DNA of 9,641 nt from CAXMST01 sp964196325 (GTDB lineage: Bacteria > Actinomycetota > Thermoleophilia > Solirubrobacterales > 70-9), in the NCBI GenBank assembly GCA_964196325.1, contig CAXMST010000115.1, positions 1-9,641 of the forward strand. The letters are read 5' to 3'. Positions 1-5,506 of the stretch are shown one piece after another. The translations under genes were made by a program, and so were the position numbers. The notes below the pieces were generated by a model. It made no database searches. It was not told the DNA's origin and saw only the letters and a program-made list of their open reading frames with translations. Each line of letters begins with the position of its first letter. Positions within the stretch are counted from its first letter, which is position 1.

Positions 1-23
1 TCGCTAGACACCAGCGAGCATCC

Positions 24-647
24 TCAAGCGTTCTTGATGACGACGCCCTCGATGATGTGCGCCGCCGTCTCAGTCGAGTCAATCGCCTTCTCGAGCACGG
101 CGAAGATGTCCTTCCAGCGGATCACCACCATCGGGTCGATCCCGTTGGCAAACAGCGAAGCGACGGCGTCCCGCGAAATCCGATCTCCGTCGTTCTCGAG
201 TCGATGGATCTCGATCCAGTACCGATCGAGGTCCTTGAAACCCTTGAGCTCGCCCAGCGCCAGAGCCAGCTGCTCACATGCCGCCACGAGGACCTTGGCC
301 AACTCCAGCGCCTGCTGCATCGGCGCCTCGATCTGGTAGAGGCTGAGGAAGTCGGCGCCCTCCGCGATGTAGTCAACGACATCATCGAGTCCGGTAGCCA
401 GGCCGTAGATGTCCTCGCGGTCGAATGGGGTGACGAAGGTCGTGTTCAGGCGCCGGACGATGTCGTGGGTGATCCGATCGCCCTCCTGCTCGGCCTTGAG
501 GATCTCGCGACCCAGGCCCTCGCGCTCGTCGGGCCAGCGCTCGAGCATGTCGTAGAGCAACCGGGCGGCGCGCTCGGCGTTGTCGCCGGCCTCGCGCAGG
601 AGGTCGAAGAAGACGCGGTCCTTGGGCGCGAAGCTGAAGCTGACCAT
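24..647 (-). CDS. DUF47 / PhoU-like phosphate transport regulator
   Basis: A 207-residue protein of the DUF47 (PhoU_div) family, predicted all-helical, cytoplasmic and metal-binding. Family members usually sit beside a PiT-type low-affinity inorganic phosphate transporter and are thought to modulate it. What is seen: two PhoU-like halves, each with an acidic E-x3-D signature (E53-QEG-D57 and E151-NDG-D155), the hallmark stretch FVTPFDREDI (71-80), then LATGLDDVVDYI (83-94), and a C-terminal WKDIFAVLEKAID (178-190). The length is normal and the ATG start places FFDLLREAG where family N-termini usually begin; only a weak AGG precedes it. It is the last gene of a minus-strand run, 74 bp after wecB. 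The 23 bases beyond its stop are too few to call a PiT gene; one ATG there closes after five codons. Family call firm; phosphate role inferred from the family. Confidence 0.9.
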   Translation of the reverse strand: MVSFSFAPKDRVFFDLLREAGDNAERAARLLYDMLERWPDEREGLGREILKAEQEGDRITHDIVRRLNTTFVTPFDREDIYGLATGLDDVVDYIAEGADFLSLYQIEAPMQQALELAKVLVAACEQLALALGELKGFKDLDRYWIEIHRLENDGDRISRDAVASLFANGIDPMVVIRWKDIFAVLEKAIDSTETAAHIIEGVVIKNA

Positions 648-721
648 CCTGTCAATATCGCACGAACAGCGAACAGCGAGCAGGGTGCTCCCGAGTCGTA
701 ACCGCCCGCCTGGCCCGCGAA

Positions 722-1801
722 CTAAGCCCCGAGGAACTTGGCAATCACTGCCGCCGCCCGCTCAGCGGCATGGCCGTCCCAGCCGGGCGGCGGCGGGGAC
801 GGTTGCCCGCGGTCCACGAGCAGGCTGGGTAGCTCCGCGATCCGGGTCGGGTCGAGGCCGAGCAGGATGTTGCTGCCGGCGCTCACGGTGATCGGCCGCT
901 CGGTGTTGTCCCGCAGGGTGAAGCAGGGCACACCGAGGTAGGTGGTCTCCTCCTGGATCCCGCCCGAGTCGGTCAGCACCGCCGCGGCATCGGCCTGGAG
1001 TGAGAGGAAATCCAGGTATCCGACCGGGTCGGTCAGGCGCACAGGACCCGGATCGAGTCCCTCGCTCCCCAGCCGGGCCCGGGTGCGGGGATGCACCGGG
1101 AACAGGACCGGCATCGACGCCGCCACCTCGCGCAGCGCCGAAACCGCCGCGCCCAGCAAGGCGCCGTCGACAAGCGCCGGCCGATGCAGGGTCACGAGCA
1201 GGTAGGAGCCCGGCTCGAGCCTGAGCTCGGCGGCTGCGCCCCGCGCCCGGAAGCGGTCCTCGAGCGCGACCAGGCTGTCGATCATCGTGTTGCCCACCGG
1301 GTGGATCCGGGCGGGATCGATCCCCTCGTTCGTCAGGTTCTCGACCGCTTCCGGAGAGTGCGTGAACAGCAGGTCCGAAATCTGGTCGACCAGGACCCGG
1401 TTGACCTCCTCGGGCATCGTCCGGTCAAAGCTGCGAAGGCCGGCCTCGACGTGAGCGATCGGCAGGCGCATGTGGCTCGCCGCGAGCGCAGCGGCAAGGG
1501 TCGAGTTGACGTCCCCGGGAACGATCACCAGCTCCGGTCGTTCAGCCTCAATCACCGGCTCGATCCGCTCCAGGACGCGGCCGATGGTCTCGGCGTTGCT
1601 GCCGCCGCCAACCCCGAGCAGATGGTCGGGGGTCGGGACCGAGAGCTCCTCGAGGAAGATCGCCGACATGTTCTCGTCGTAGTGCTGGCCGGTGTGCACC
1701 AAGGAGTGGCTGCCCTCGGGATCGAGGGTCCGCAGGGCCGCGATCAGCGGCGCCATCTTGACGAAGTTGGGCCTCGTGCCGATCACGTGCAGTAGTCGCA
1801 T
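722..1801 (-). CDS. wecB: UDP-N-acetylglucosamine 2-epimerase, non-hydrolysing
   Basis: A 359-residue cytoplasmic enzyme interconverting UDP-GlcNAc and UDP-ManNAc, the precursor of ManNAc-containing surface glycans. Seen motifs: VIGTRPNFVKMAPLI at the N-terminus, TGQHYDENM (38-45), GDVNST (96-101), HVEAGLRSFDRTMPEEVNR (117-135), TLHRPALVD (204-212), FPVHPRT (234-240) and LTDSGGIQEETTYLGVPC (276-293). By position, D97, E119, E131 and H206 match the catalytic residues known for the E. coli enzyme. The N-terminal motif is GTRPN rather than the common GTRPE, and the HRxEN motif reads HRPALVD. Both look like subgroup variants, not damage. The ATG start is fixed by the N-terminal motif, yet no clear Shine-Dalgarno lies before it. 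It lies 37 bp downstream of the pterin dehydratase on the same strand. No other glycan genes are in the window, so the glycan is unknown. Confidence 0.94.
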   Translation of the reverse strand: MRLLHVIGTRPNFVKMAPLIAALRTLDPEGSHSLVHTGQHYDENMSAIFLEELSVPTPDHLLGVGGGSNAETIGRVLERIEPVIEAERPELVIVPGDVNSTLAAALAASHMRLPIAHVEAGLRSFDRTMPEEVNRVLVDQISDLLFTHSPEAVENLTNEGIDPARIHPVGNTMIDSLVALEDRFRARGAAAELRLEPGSYLLVTLHRPALVDGALLGAAVSALREVAASMPVLFPVHPRTRARLGSEGLDPGPVRLTDPVGYLDFLSLQADAAAVLTDSGGIQEETTYLGVPCFTLRDNTERPITVSAGSNILLGLDPTRIAELPSLLVDRGQPSPPPPGWDGHAAERAAAVIAKFLGA

Positions 1802-1818
1802 ATGCAGATTCAGCGCGG

Positions 1819-1839
1819 TCCCCGGACCCCGTCCGGGAC
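1819..1839 (-). terminator. Perfect 9-bp hairpin between pterin dehydratase and wecB
   Basis: Arms GTCCCGGAC (1819-1827) and GTCCGGGAC (1831-1839) are exact reverse complements around a three-base loop CCC. The outer base touches the stop codon of the upstream dehydratase gene. The stem is strong but no T-run follows on the minus strand, so it is not a classical intrinsic terminator. It may be a U-tract-less terminator, an attenuator or an mRNA 3'-end stabiliser acting before wecB. Confidence 0.45.
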
Positions 1840-2117
1840 TAGGCCAGCGCGTCGATTCTCGCGGCCAGCTCGAAGTCGGCGGCGGTCAGTCCGCCCGCGT
1901 CGTGGTTGGTGATGCTCACCTTGACCGTTGCCCAGGAGATCTCCAGATCCGGGTGGTGGCTCATCGCCTCGGCGGGCTCCACGATCGTCCGCACGAACTC
2001 AACCGAACCGACGAAGTCGCCGCGATCGAAGGAGCGGCTGATCAGCTTGCCATCCAGCTCCCAGCCCTCGGCGGCCTCAAGGCGGGCCCTGATCTCATCG
2101 TCCGAAAGTAATGCCAT
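1839..2117 (-). CDS. Pterin-4a-carbinolamine dehydratase (PCD/DCoH family)
   Basis: A 92-residue enzyme that dehydrates 4a-hydroxytetrahydropterin to quinonoid dihydropterin, recycling the cofactor of pterin-dependent hydroxylases. The family signature is visible: E50-AMS-H54-H55-P56, then W62, H72 and D81, matching the E-x3-HHP...W...H...D pattern with the catalytic histidines. Length is typical. The frame stays open upstream to 2234, but the extension reads into the divergent gene and has no family character. The ATG at 2117 is preceded by AGGA with an 8-base spacer, so I choose it. It is the first gene of the minus-strand run leading to wecB. No aromatic amino-acid hydroxylase is visible nearby, so the substrate partner is unknown. 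Many bacterial PCDs occur without one, for example as suggested molybdopterin-related proteins. Confidence 0.92.
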   Translation of the reverse strand: MALLSDDEIRARLEAAEGWELDGKLISRSFDRGDFVGSVEFVRTIVEPAEAMSHHPDLEISWATVKVSITNHDAGGLTAADFELAARIDALA

Positions 2118-2128
2118 GGCAACGATCC

Positions 2129-2134
2129 TATAGT
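2129..2134 (+). promoter_or_regulatory. Possible -10 element for a leaderless transcript
   Basis: TATAGT fits the actinobacterial TANNNT -10 pattern and ends eight bases before the ATG at 2143. A transcript starting 6-8 bases downstream would begin at or next to the start codon. No convincing -35 is seen. The opposite strand reads TATAGG at nearly the same place, so the element could also serve the divergent dehydratase. Low certainty. Confidence 0.3.
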
Positions 2135-2142
2135 CCCCGGGG

Positions 2143-3048
2143 ATGGCGGCCGCAGCCCGAATCGCCAGCCTGGTCCCGTCGGCGACCGAGATGTGCTTCG
2201 CGCTCGGGCTCGGCGAGCGGTTGGTCGCGGTCACTCACGAGTGCGACTACCCGGAGGCGGTTGAGCGGCTGCCGAGCCTCACGCGGAGCGTGATCGATGG
2301 CGGCCTTGGCCCGGCCGAGATAGACGCCGAGGTGCGCGAGCGGACCGGCCGCGGCGAGCCCTTGTACGAGCTCGATGAGCGCCTCCTCGCTGAGCACGAC
2401 CCCGACCTGATCGTGACCCAGGCGGTCTGCGCGGTCTGCGCGGTCAGCTACGACGACGTCGTCGCGGTGGCCGCCCGCCTGCCGCGCCGGCCGGCGGTGC
2501 TCTCACTCGATCCAGCGCGGCTCGGCGAGGTGATCGGCGACGCGTCTCGGCTCGCGGAGGCGGCCGGGGATCCTGCCGCGGGCGAGCGCCTCGCCGCGGC
2601 GCTGAACCACCGGGTCGCCGCCGTGCGCGAGGCCACCAACGGCCTGCGCCGACCCGGCGTCGCTGCGCTCGAGTGGCTCGACCCGCCCTACGCCGCCGGA
2701 CACTGGCTGCCGGAGATGATTGCCGCCGCCGGTGGCGTGGACGCGCTCGCCACGCCGGGCTCGCGCTCACGCGAGATCACGTGGGACGAGGTCCGCGGCG
2801 CCGCGCCGGAAGTGGTCGTGGTGATGCCCTGCGGACTCGACTGCCCGGCGGCTGCGGCCGAGGGCTCCCGCAAGCTCGAGCGGCTGGCGGCGTTGGGTGC
2901 CGAGCGGGTCTTCGCGGTCGATGCCGCCGCCTCCTTCTCCCGGCCGGGACCCCGGCTCGCAGACGGGGTCGAGTTGCTCGGCCACCTACTGCACCCGGAG
3001 CGCGTCGGGCCGCCGCCCGGGCTGAGCTTCGAGCGGCTCGGCGCCTAG
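2143..3048 (+). CDS. Stand-alone cobalamin-binding protein (BtuF/FepB fold)
   Basis: A 301-residue member of the helical-backbone metal-receptor superfamily (periplasmic-binding fold, PF01497), the group holding the vitamin B12 binding protein BtuF. Seen: RIASLVPSATEMCFALG (6-22), THECDYP (31-37), the cysteine motif TQAVCAVCAV (92-101), EWLDPPYAAGHWLPEM (177-192), MPCGLDC (228-234), PGPR (268-271) and LLHPE (282-286). There is no signal peptide or lipobox, so it should be cytoplasmic. It thus resembles the stand-alone cobalamin-binding proteins annotated without an ABC transporter; none is encoded here. The start abuts GGGG; the next conserved residues follow at once, so it cannot be much shorter. 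It diverges from the pterin dehydratase across 25 bp and converges on the rhomboid gene across 14 bp. Fold firm; ligand and role inferred from family naming. Confidence 0.85.
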   Translation: MAAAARIASLVPSATEMCFALGLGERLVAVTHECDYPEAVERLPSLTRSVIDGGLGPAEIDAEVRERTGRGEPLYELDERLLAEHDPDLIVTQAVCAVCAVSYDDVVAVAARLPRRPAVLSLDPARLGEVIGDASRLAEAAGDPAAGERLAAALNHRVAAVREATNGLRRPGVAALEWLDPPYAAGHWLPEMIAAAGGVDALATPGSRSREITWDEVRGAAPEVVVVMPCGLDCPAAAAEGSRKLERLAALGAERVFAVDAAASFSRPGPRLADGVELLGHLLHPERVGPPPGLSFERLGA

Positions 3049-3062
3049 GACGCCCAGGAGGC

Positions 3063-3947
3063 CTAAAGCGTCGTGTTGGCGCCACTGCTCGCGACCGCGA
3101 TCGCGATCACGAAGAAGCCAACCGCGAGCAGCGCCAGCGAGGCAACCTCAGGCGCTCGCATCCGGTTGTTGCCTCGCTCGGCCCGGAGCACGATCAGGGC
3201 CGCGATCGCGCCCCCGAGGAGACCGCCCAGGTGCCCGCCAACGCTGATCCCAGGGACGCTGAAGGTGAGCACCAGGTTGAGCACCAACCAGAAGCCCAAC
3301 TGGGTCACGACCTGGGTCATGCCGCGGTCGCGGGCGATCAACAGGGTCGCCGCGAATAGGCCGTAGATCGCGCCTGAGGCCCCGACGGTGAACTGGGCCG
3401 GATTCGAAAGCAGCATCGCGCCGAAGGATCCGGCGATCAACGAGATCGCGTAGATCGCGAGCATCCGGCGGGCGCCGATCGCCGGCTCGACCAAGGTGCC
3501 GAGGATGTAGAGCACGAACATGTTCAGCCCCAAGTGCAGGAACCCGCCGTGCAAGAAGCCGGCGCTGATGATCCGCCACCACTCGCCCCCGTCGGTCGCG
3601 ATCGGGGGAAAGCCACAAGTGCCGCCGGAGCCGACCGCGTTTGCGCAGAGCGCGCCCTCATTGAAGATTGTGCCGGTGTCGAACGAGGCGGCGCCCCCAC
3701 CGGAGGCCATCTGCGCCAAAAAGATCAGGGCGTTGATCCCGATCAGCACCATCGTCGCCGGTGCCTGCTGGGCACGCGAGGAGCCCATGCTGAACCCGGG
3801 CCGACGCACATCCTGGCGCTCCCCCGAACACTCGGGGCAGCGCATCCCCACCGATGTCGGTGTCATGCAGTCCGGGCAGATCGGGCGATCGCAACGGGAG
3901 CAGGAGACGCTGGTCTCGCGGTCTGAGTGCCGGTAGCACGTGTCCAT
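3063..3947 (-). CDS. Rhomboid-family intramembrane serine protease with zinc-binding head
   Basis: A 294-residue membrane protein that should cleave transmembrane substrates within the bilayer. Residues 1-45 form a small cytosolic zinc-binding head, with C4, H7, C16, C19, C24, C27, C37 and C40 in B-box-like spacing. About seven membrane spans follow (roughly 65-82, 125-150, 160-180, 186-206, 215-232, 236-254, 268-287). The catalytic serine is S191 in GASGAIYG and its partner H239 in GGHLGG; the HxxxN motif of the oxyanion region is H138-LGL-N142. All key residues are present, so it should be active. The start is set by the zinc head, although no good Shine-Dalgarno is seen. C101 and C111 in the outer loop after TM1 could form a disulfide (inference). 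Substrates are unknown. It is transcribed alone, convergent with the cobalamin-binding gene and divergent from the DUF4383 gene. Confidence 0.93.
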   Translation of the reverse strand: MDTCYRHSDRETSVSCSRCDRPICPDCMTPTSVGMRCPECSGERQDVRRPGFSMGSSRAQQAPATMVLIGINALIFLAQMASGGGAASFDTGTIFNEGALCANAVGSGGTCGFPPIATDGGEWWRIISAGFLHGGFLHLGLNMFVLYILGTLVEPAIGARRMLAIYAISLIAGSFGAMLLSNPAQFTVGASGAIYGLFAATLLIARDRGMTQVVTQLGFWLVLNLVLTFSVPGISVGGHLGGLLGGAIAALIVLRAERGNNRMRAPEVASLALLAVGFFVIAIAVASSGANTTL

Positions 3948-3998
3948 CGAGCGCCGAAGACTAAAGGCCCGGGGTTAGCGGCCGATAAGCCAAGCCGA

Positions 3999-4013
3999 GA
4001 CCGCGCAGCGGTC
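3999..4013. repeat. Short inverted repeat in the rhomboid/DUF4383 divergent spacer
   Basis: GACCGC (3999-4004) and GCGGTC (4008-4013) are exact reverse complements three bases apart. They lie midway in the 122-bp spacer (3948-4069) that must carry both divergent promoters. It could be an operator half-site pair or a weak hairpin. At this G+C a 6-bp repeat can arise by chance. No convincing -35/-10 pair is seen in the spacer. Confidence 0.25.
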
Positions 4014-4069
4014 CAGGCGGCAACGATCTACGGTTCCCGCCCTTACATCGAGCAGGATCGAGAGCAGCG

Positions 4070-4495
4070 GTGAGCGAGCAGGGGCCGGACGATACGGAGG
4101 AGGCGGCGGGGCCGAGTCGCCTGTTCGTGCTGCTCGTCGGCACCGCCCTGGTTCTGGGTGGAATCGCCGGCTTCTTCTACGAGTCGGAGTTCGACACAGG
4201 GGCCGCCCTCAGCACCGACAACATCCTCGGCATCTTCCCAACCAGCGGCTGGGACAACGTCCTGCACCTGGTCGTGGGGCTGGCCTGCCTGGCCTCCGCC
4301 TCGCGCCGGCCGCGGGGGATGGCGTTGGCCGTGGGCGCGCTGTTCGTCCTGGCCGGCATCTGGGGAGTGATCGCCACCACGAACGGGTTCGGCGTGATCC
4401 TGCAGACCTTCCCGGTCAACACCGAGGACAACCTGCTGCATCTGGCGGTCGGCTTGGCCGGCCTCGGGGCCGTTTGGCTCGAGGGCGACCGCTAG
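4070..4495 (+). CDS. DUF4383 family four-TM membrane protein
   Basis: A 141-residue integral membrane protein of unknown function that matches the DUF4383 pattern. It has about four hydrophobic spans (near 16-37, 60-78, 82-104, 120-138). Two copies of a conserved motif end loops and enter helices: FPTSGWDNVLHLVVGL and FPVNTEDNLLHLAVGL, each with a DN-LHL core. The internal duplication suggests a repeated two-helix unit. The start is GTG at 4070 (SEQGPDDTEE follows), with GAGAG five to six bases upstream. It diverges from the rhomboid gene and converges on the one-TM gene with only 17 bp between stop codons. DUF4383 proteins are common in actinobacteria, but I know of no assigned role. Confidence 0.85.
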   Translation: MSEQGPDDTEEAAGPSRLFVLLVGTALVLGGIAGFFYESEFDTGAALSTDNILGIFPTSGWDNVLHLVVGLACLASASRRPRGMALAVGALFVLAGIWGVIATTNGFGVILQTFPVNTEDNLLHLAVGLAGLGAVWLEGDR

Positions 4496-4516
4496 ATCAC
4501 TGAATCATTGATCTAG
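4492..4516. terminator. Inverted repeat spanning both convergent stop codons
   Basis: CTAGATCA (4492-4499) and TGATCTAG (4509-4516) are perfect reverse complements with a nine-base loop. The left arm contains the TAG stop of the DUF4383 gene. The right arm contains the stop of the minus-strand gene. It could act as a bidirectional terminator for the two converging transcripts. The arms are A+T-rich for this genome and no T-run follows, so efficiency is uncertain. Confidence 0.45.
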
Positions 4517-4851
4517 GAGAGGCGCCGGCGGAGATCCGCGGCAATCGCGCCGAAACCCTCCTGCTTGCGCCGGCGCCGAACCTCGAGCAGGATCAGGGCG
4601 CTCCCGGCGAGCCCGCCGGCTGCAACTGCCGCCACCGGCCGGACCCAGTTGCGCGGGTCGCGAAGCGACTCCAACTCACTCTCAGAGAGCTCATCAGCCC
4701 AATCCGAAAGTTGGCTCGCGGCGGCCTCGGCCACCCTCGAGAAAGTCGTCTCGAGCCGGCCGCTGAGCCGCTCGGGCGGCTCGATCGGACGGAGCGCGTC
4801 AGCGAGCAGGTTCTCCAGGTCGAGCTGGGATCCGGTCGCACTCTCACTCAT
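4513..4851 (-). CDS. One-TM protein coupled to sigma factor; possible anti-sigma partner
   Basis: A 112-residue protein I do not recognise by family. Residues 1-65 are acidic and helical (LDLENLLADALRPIEPPERL near 10-29). A single membrane span follows at about 71-91 (VAAVAAGGLAGSALILLEV), then a short basic tail, RRRRKQEG. Charge distribution suggests the acidic N-terminal part faces away from the basic side, or that a soluble head is tethered to the membrane. Its ATG lies inside the end of the sigma-factor gene (8-bp overlap), so the two are probably translationally coupled. Genes placed directly after ECF-type sigma factors often encode their membrane-bound anti-sigma factor. The ALRPIEPPERL segment is loosely like the head of such proteins, but there is no HxxxCxxC zinc motif. 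Anti-sigma function is inference only. Confidence 0.7.
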   Translation of the reverse strand: MSESATGSQLDLENLLADALRPIEPPERLSGRLETTFSRVAEAAASQLSDWADELSESELESLRDPRNWVRPVAAVAAGGLAGSALILLEVRRRRKQEGFGAIAADLRRRLS

Positions 4852-5383
4852 CGTCCTCCTCCTCCTCGGCGCTCAGCAGTTCCTCGAGTTGCTTGATCGA
4901 CCGATGGATCAGGACCTTGGTGGCGCCGTCGCTGCGGCCCAAGGCACGGGCGATCTCGCGATTCGACATACCCAACGAGAAGCGCATGATCAACGCTTCG
5001 CGGCGGTCGTCCGGCAGCTGGGTCAGGCCCGCGATCACCTCGCGCAGCCGCTCGCGACCCTCGACCACCCGCTCGGTCCCATGCGGGTGGGTGGGGGGCT
5101 CGACATTGTCCAGCGCCGCCACCGGCTTGCGCGCGCGGTCGCGGTGATGATTGGAGGCGAGGTTGTGGGCGATCCTGATCAGCCAGGGCCGCAGGGGCCG
5201 ACCGTCGGACTCGCGTCGCGCCCGCTCGAAGTGGCGGTAGGCCTGCAGGAAGGTCTGCTCGGTGAGATCCTCGGCGTCGTGGTGGTCGCCGACCCGGTAG
5301 TAGGAATAGGAGTAGACGTCGCGTAGGTGCGCGCGGTACAGCTCCTCGAAGGCACGGTCGAGCTCGGCCTTGTCGGCCGCCAC
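4844..5383 (-). CDS. ECF-type RNA polymerase sigma-70 family factor
   Basis: A 179-residue transcription initiation factor with only sigma regions 2 and 4, the ECF layout. Region 2 covers about 11-81, with DAEDLTEQTFLQAYRHF (36-52, core-polymerase binding) and WLIRIAHNLASNHHR (67-81, -10 recognition). A linker rich in Pro/His (VEPPTHPHG) follows. Region 4 covers about 113-170, with a helix-turn-helix in MSNREIARALGRSDGATK (139-156) for -35 recognition. The tail EEEEDDE is strongly acidic. I chose the GTG at 5383 because GGAGGG lies seven bases before it. An in-frame GTG at 5431 would add 16 Gly-rich residues but has no Shine-Dalgarno. The stop overlaps the one-TM gene by 8 bp. The PlsC-GpsA gene is upstream on the same strand, with a palindrome between. 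Regulon unknown. Confidence 0.92.
   Translation of the reverse strand: MAADKAELDRAFEELYRAHLRDVYSYSYYRVGDHHDAEDLTEQTFLQAYRHFERARRESDGRPLRPWLIRIAHNLASNHHRDRARKPVAALDNVEPPTHPHGTERVVEGRERLREVIAGLTQLPDDRREALIMRFSLGMSNREIARALGRSDGATKVLIHRSIKQLEELLSAEEEEDDE
4855..4867 (-). promoter_or_regulatory. Repeated Shine-Dalgarno inside the sigma-factor tail
   Basis: On the minus strand a GAGGAGGAGGAG run ends four bases before the ATG at 4851. The same bases encode the Glu-rich end of the sigma factor. The site is unusual in offering several overlapping GGAGGA registers and supports coupled translation of the downstream one-TM protein. Confidence 0.65.
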
Positions 5384-5390
5384 GACTCCA

Positions 5391-5396
5391 CCCTCC
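5391..5396 (-). promoter_or_regulatory. Ribosome binding site that decides the sigma-factor start
   Basis: GGAGGG on the minus strand, seven bases before GTG 5383, lies in a G-rich tract with a second GGAG closer to the start. It favours this GTG over the in-frame GTG at 5431, which lacks such a site. Confidence 0.55.
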
Positions 5397-5472
5397 CCCC
5401 CATCCCCTGATTGCTTGGCGCCGCTCGTCACCGCGCAAGCCTAGCCCGCCGCTACCGGAATCCCCGGCGGCG

Positions 5473-5490
5473 GCACCCGCCGGCGGGTGC
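5473..5490. repeat. Perfect 18-bp palindrome between plsC-gpsA and sigma gene
   Basis: GCACCCGCC followed directly by GGCGGGTGC is an exact palindrome, 17 bases beyond the stop of the PlsC-GpsA gene and about 90 bases before the chosen sigma start. As RNA it would form a 7-bp stem with a CCGG loop, but no T-run follows on the minus strand. It could be a terminator-like stem for the upstream gene or a dimeric-regulator operator for the sigma gene. The sequence shows only the symmetry. Confidence 0.45.
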
Positions 5491-5506
5491 GGTCTGGCAC
5501 CGAGGC

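Noticed and set aside
1..23. Possible start of a PiT phosphate transporter gene after DUF47
   Set aside because: The only ATG (19-21 on the minus strand) meets a stop after five codons, and too few bases remain to support any other start.
664..677. GAACAGC repeated twice in the wecB/DUF47 spacer
   Set aside because: A seven-base tandem pair is too short to treat as a functional element.
57..701. Long plus-strand frame opposite the DUF47 gene
   Set aside because: A shadow of the real gene in high-G+C DNA; the opposite frame has the full family signature. The same applies to other long antisense frames over wecB, the sigma gene, plsC-gpsA and the propeller gene.
2118..2234. A 39-codon N-terminal extension of the pterin dehydratase
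   Set aside because: It overlaps the start of the divergent cobalamin-binding gene, has no family similarity, and the internal ATG at 2117 has a good ribosome site.
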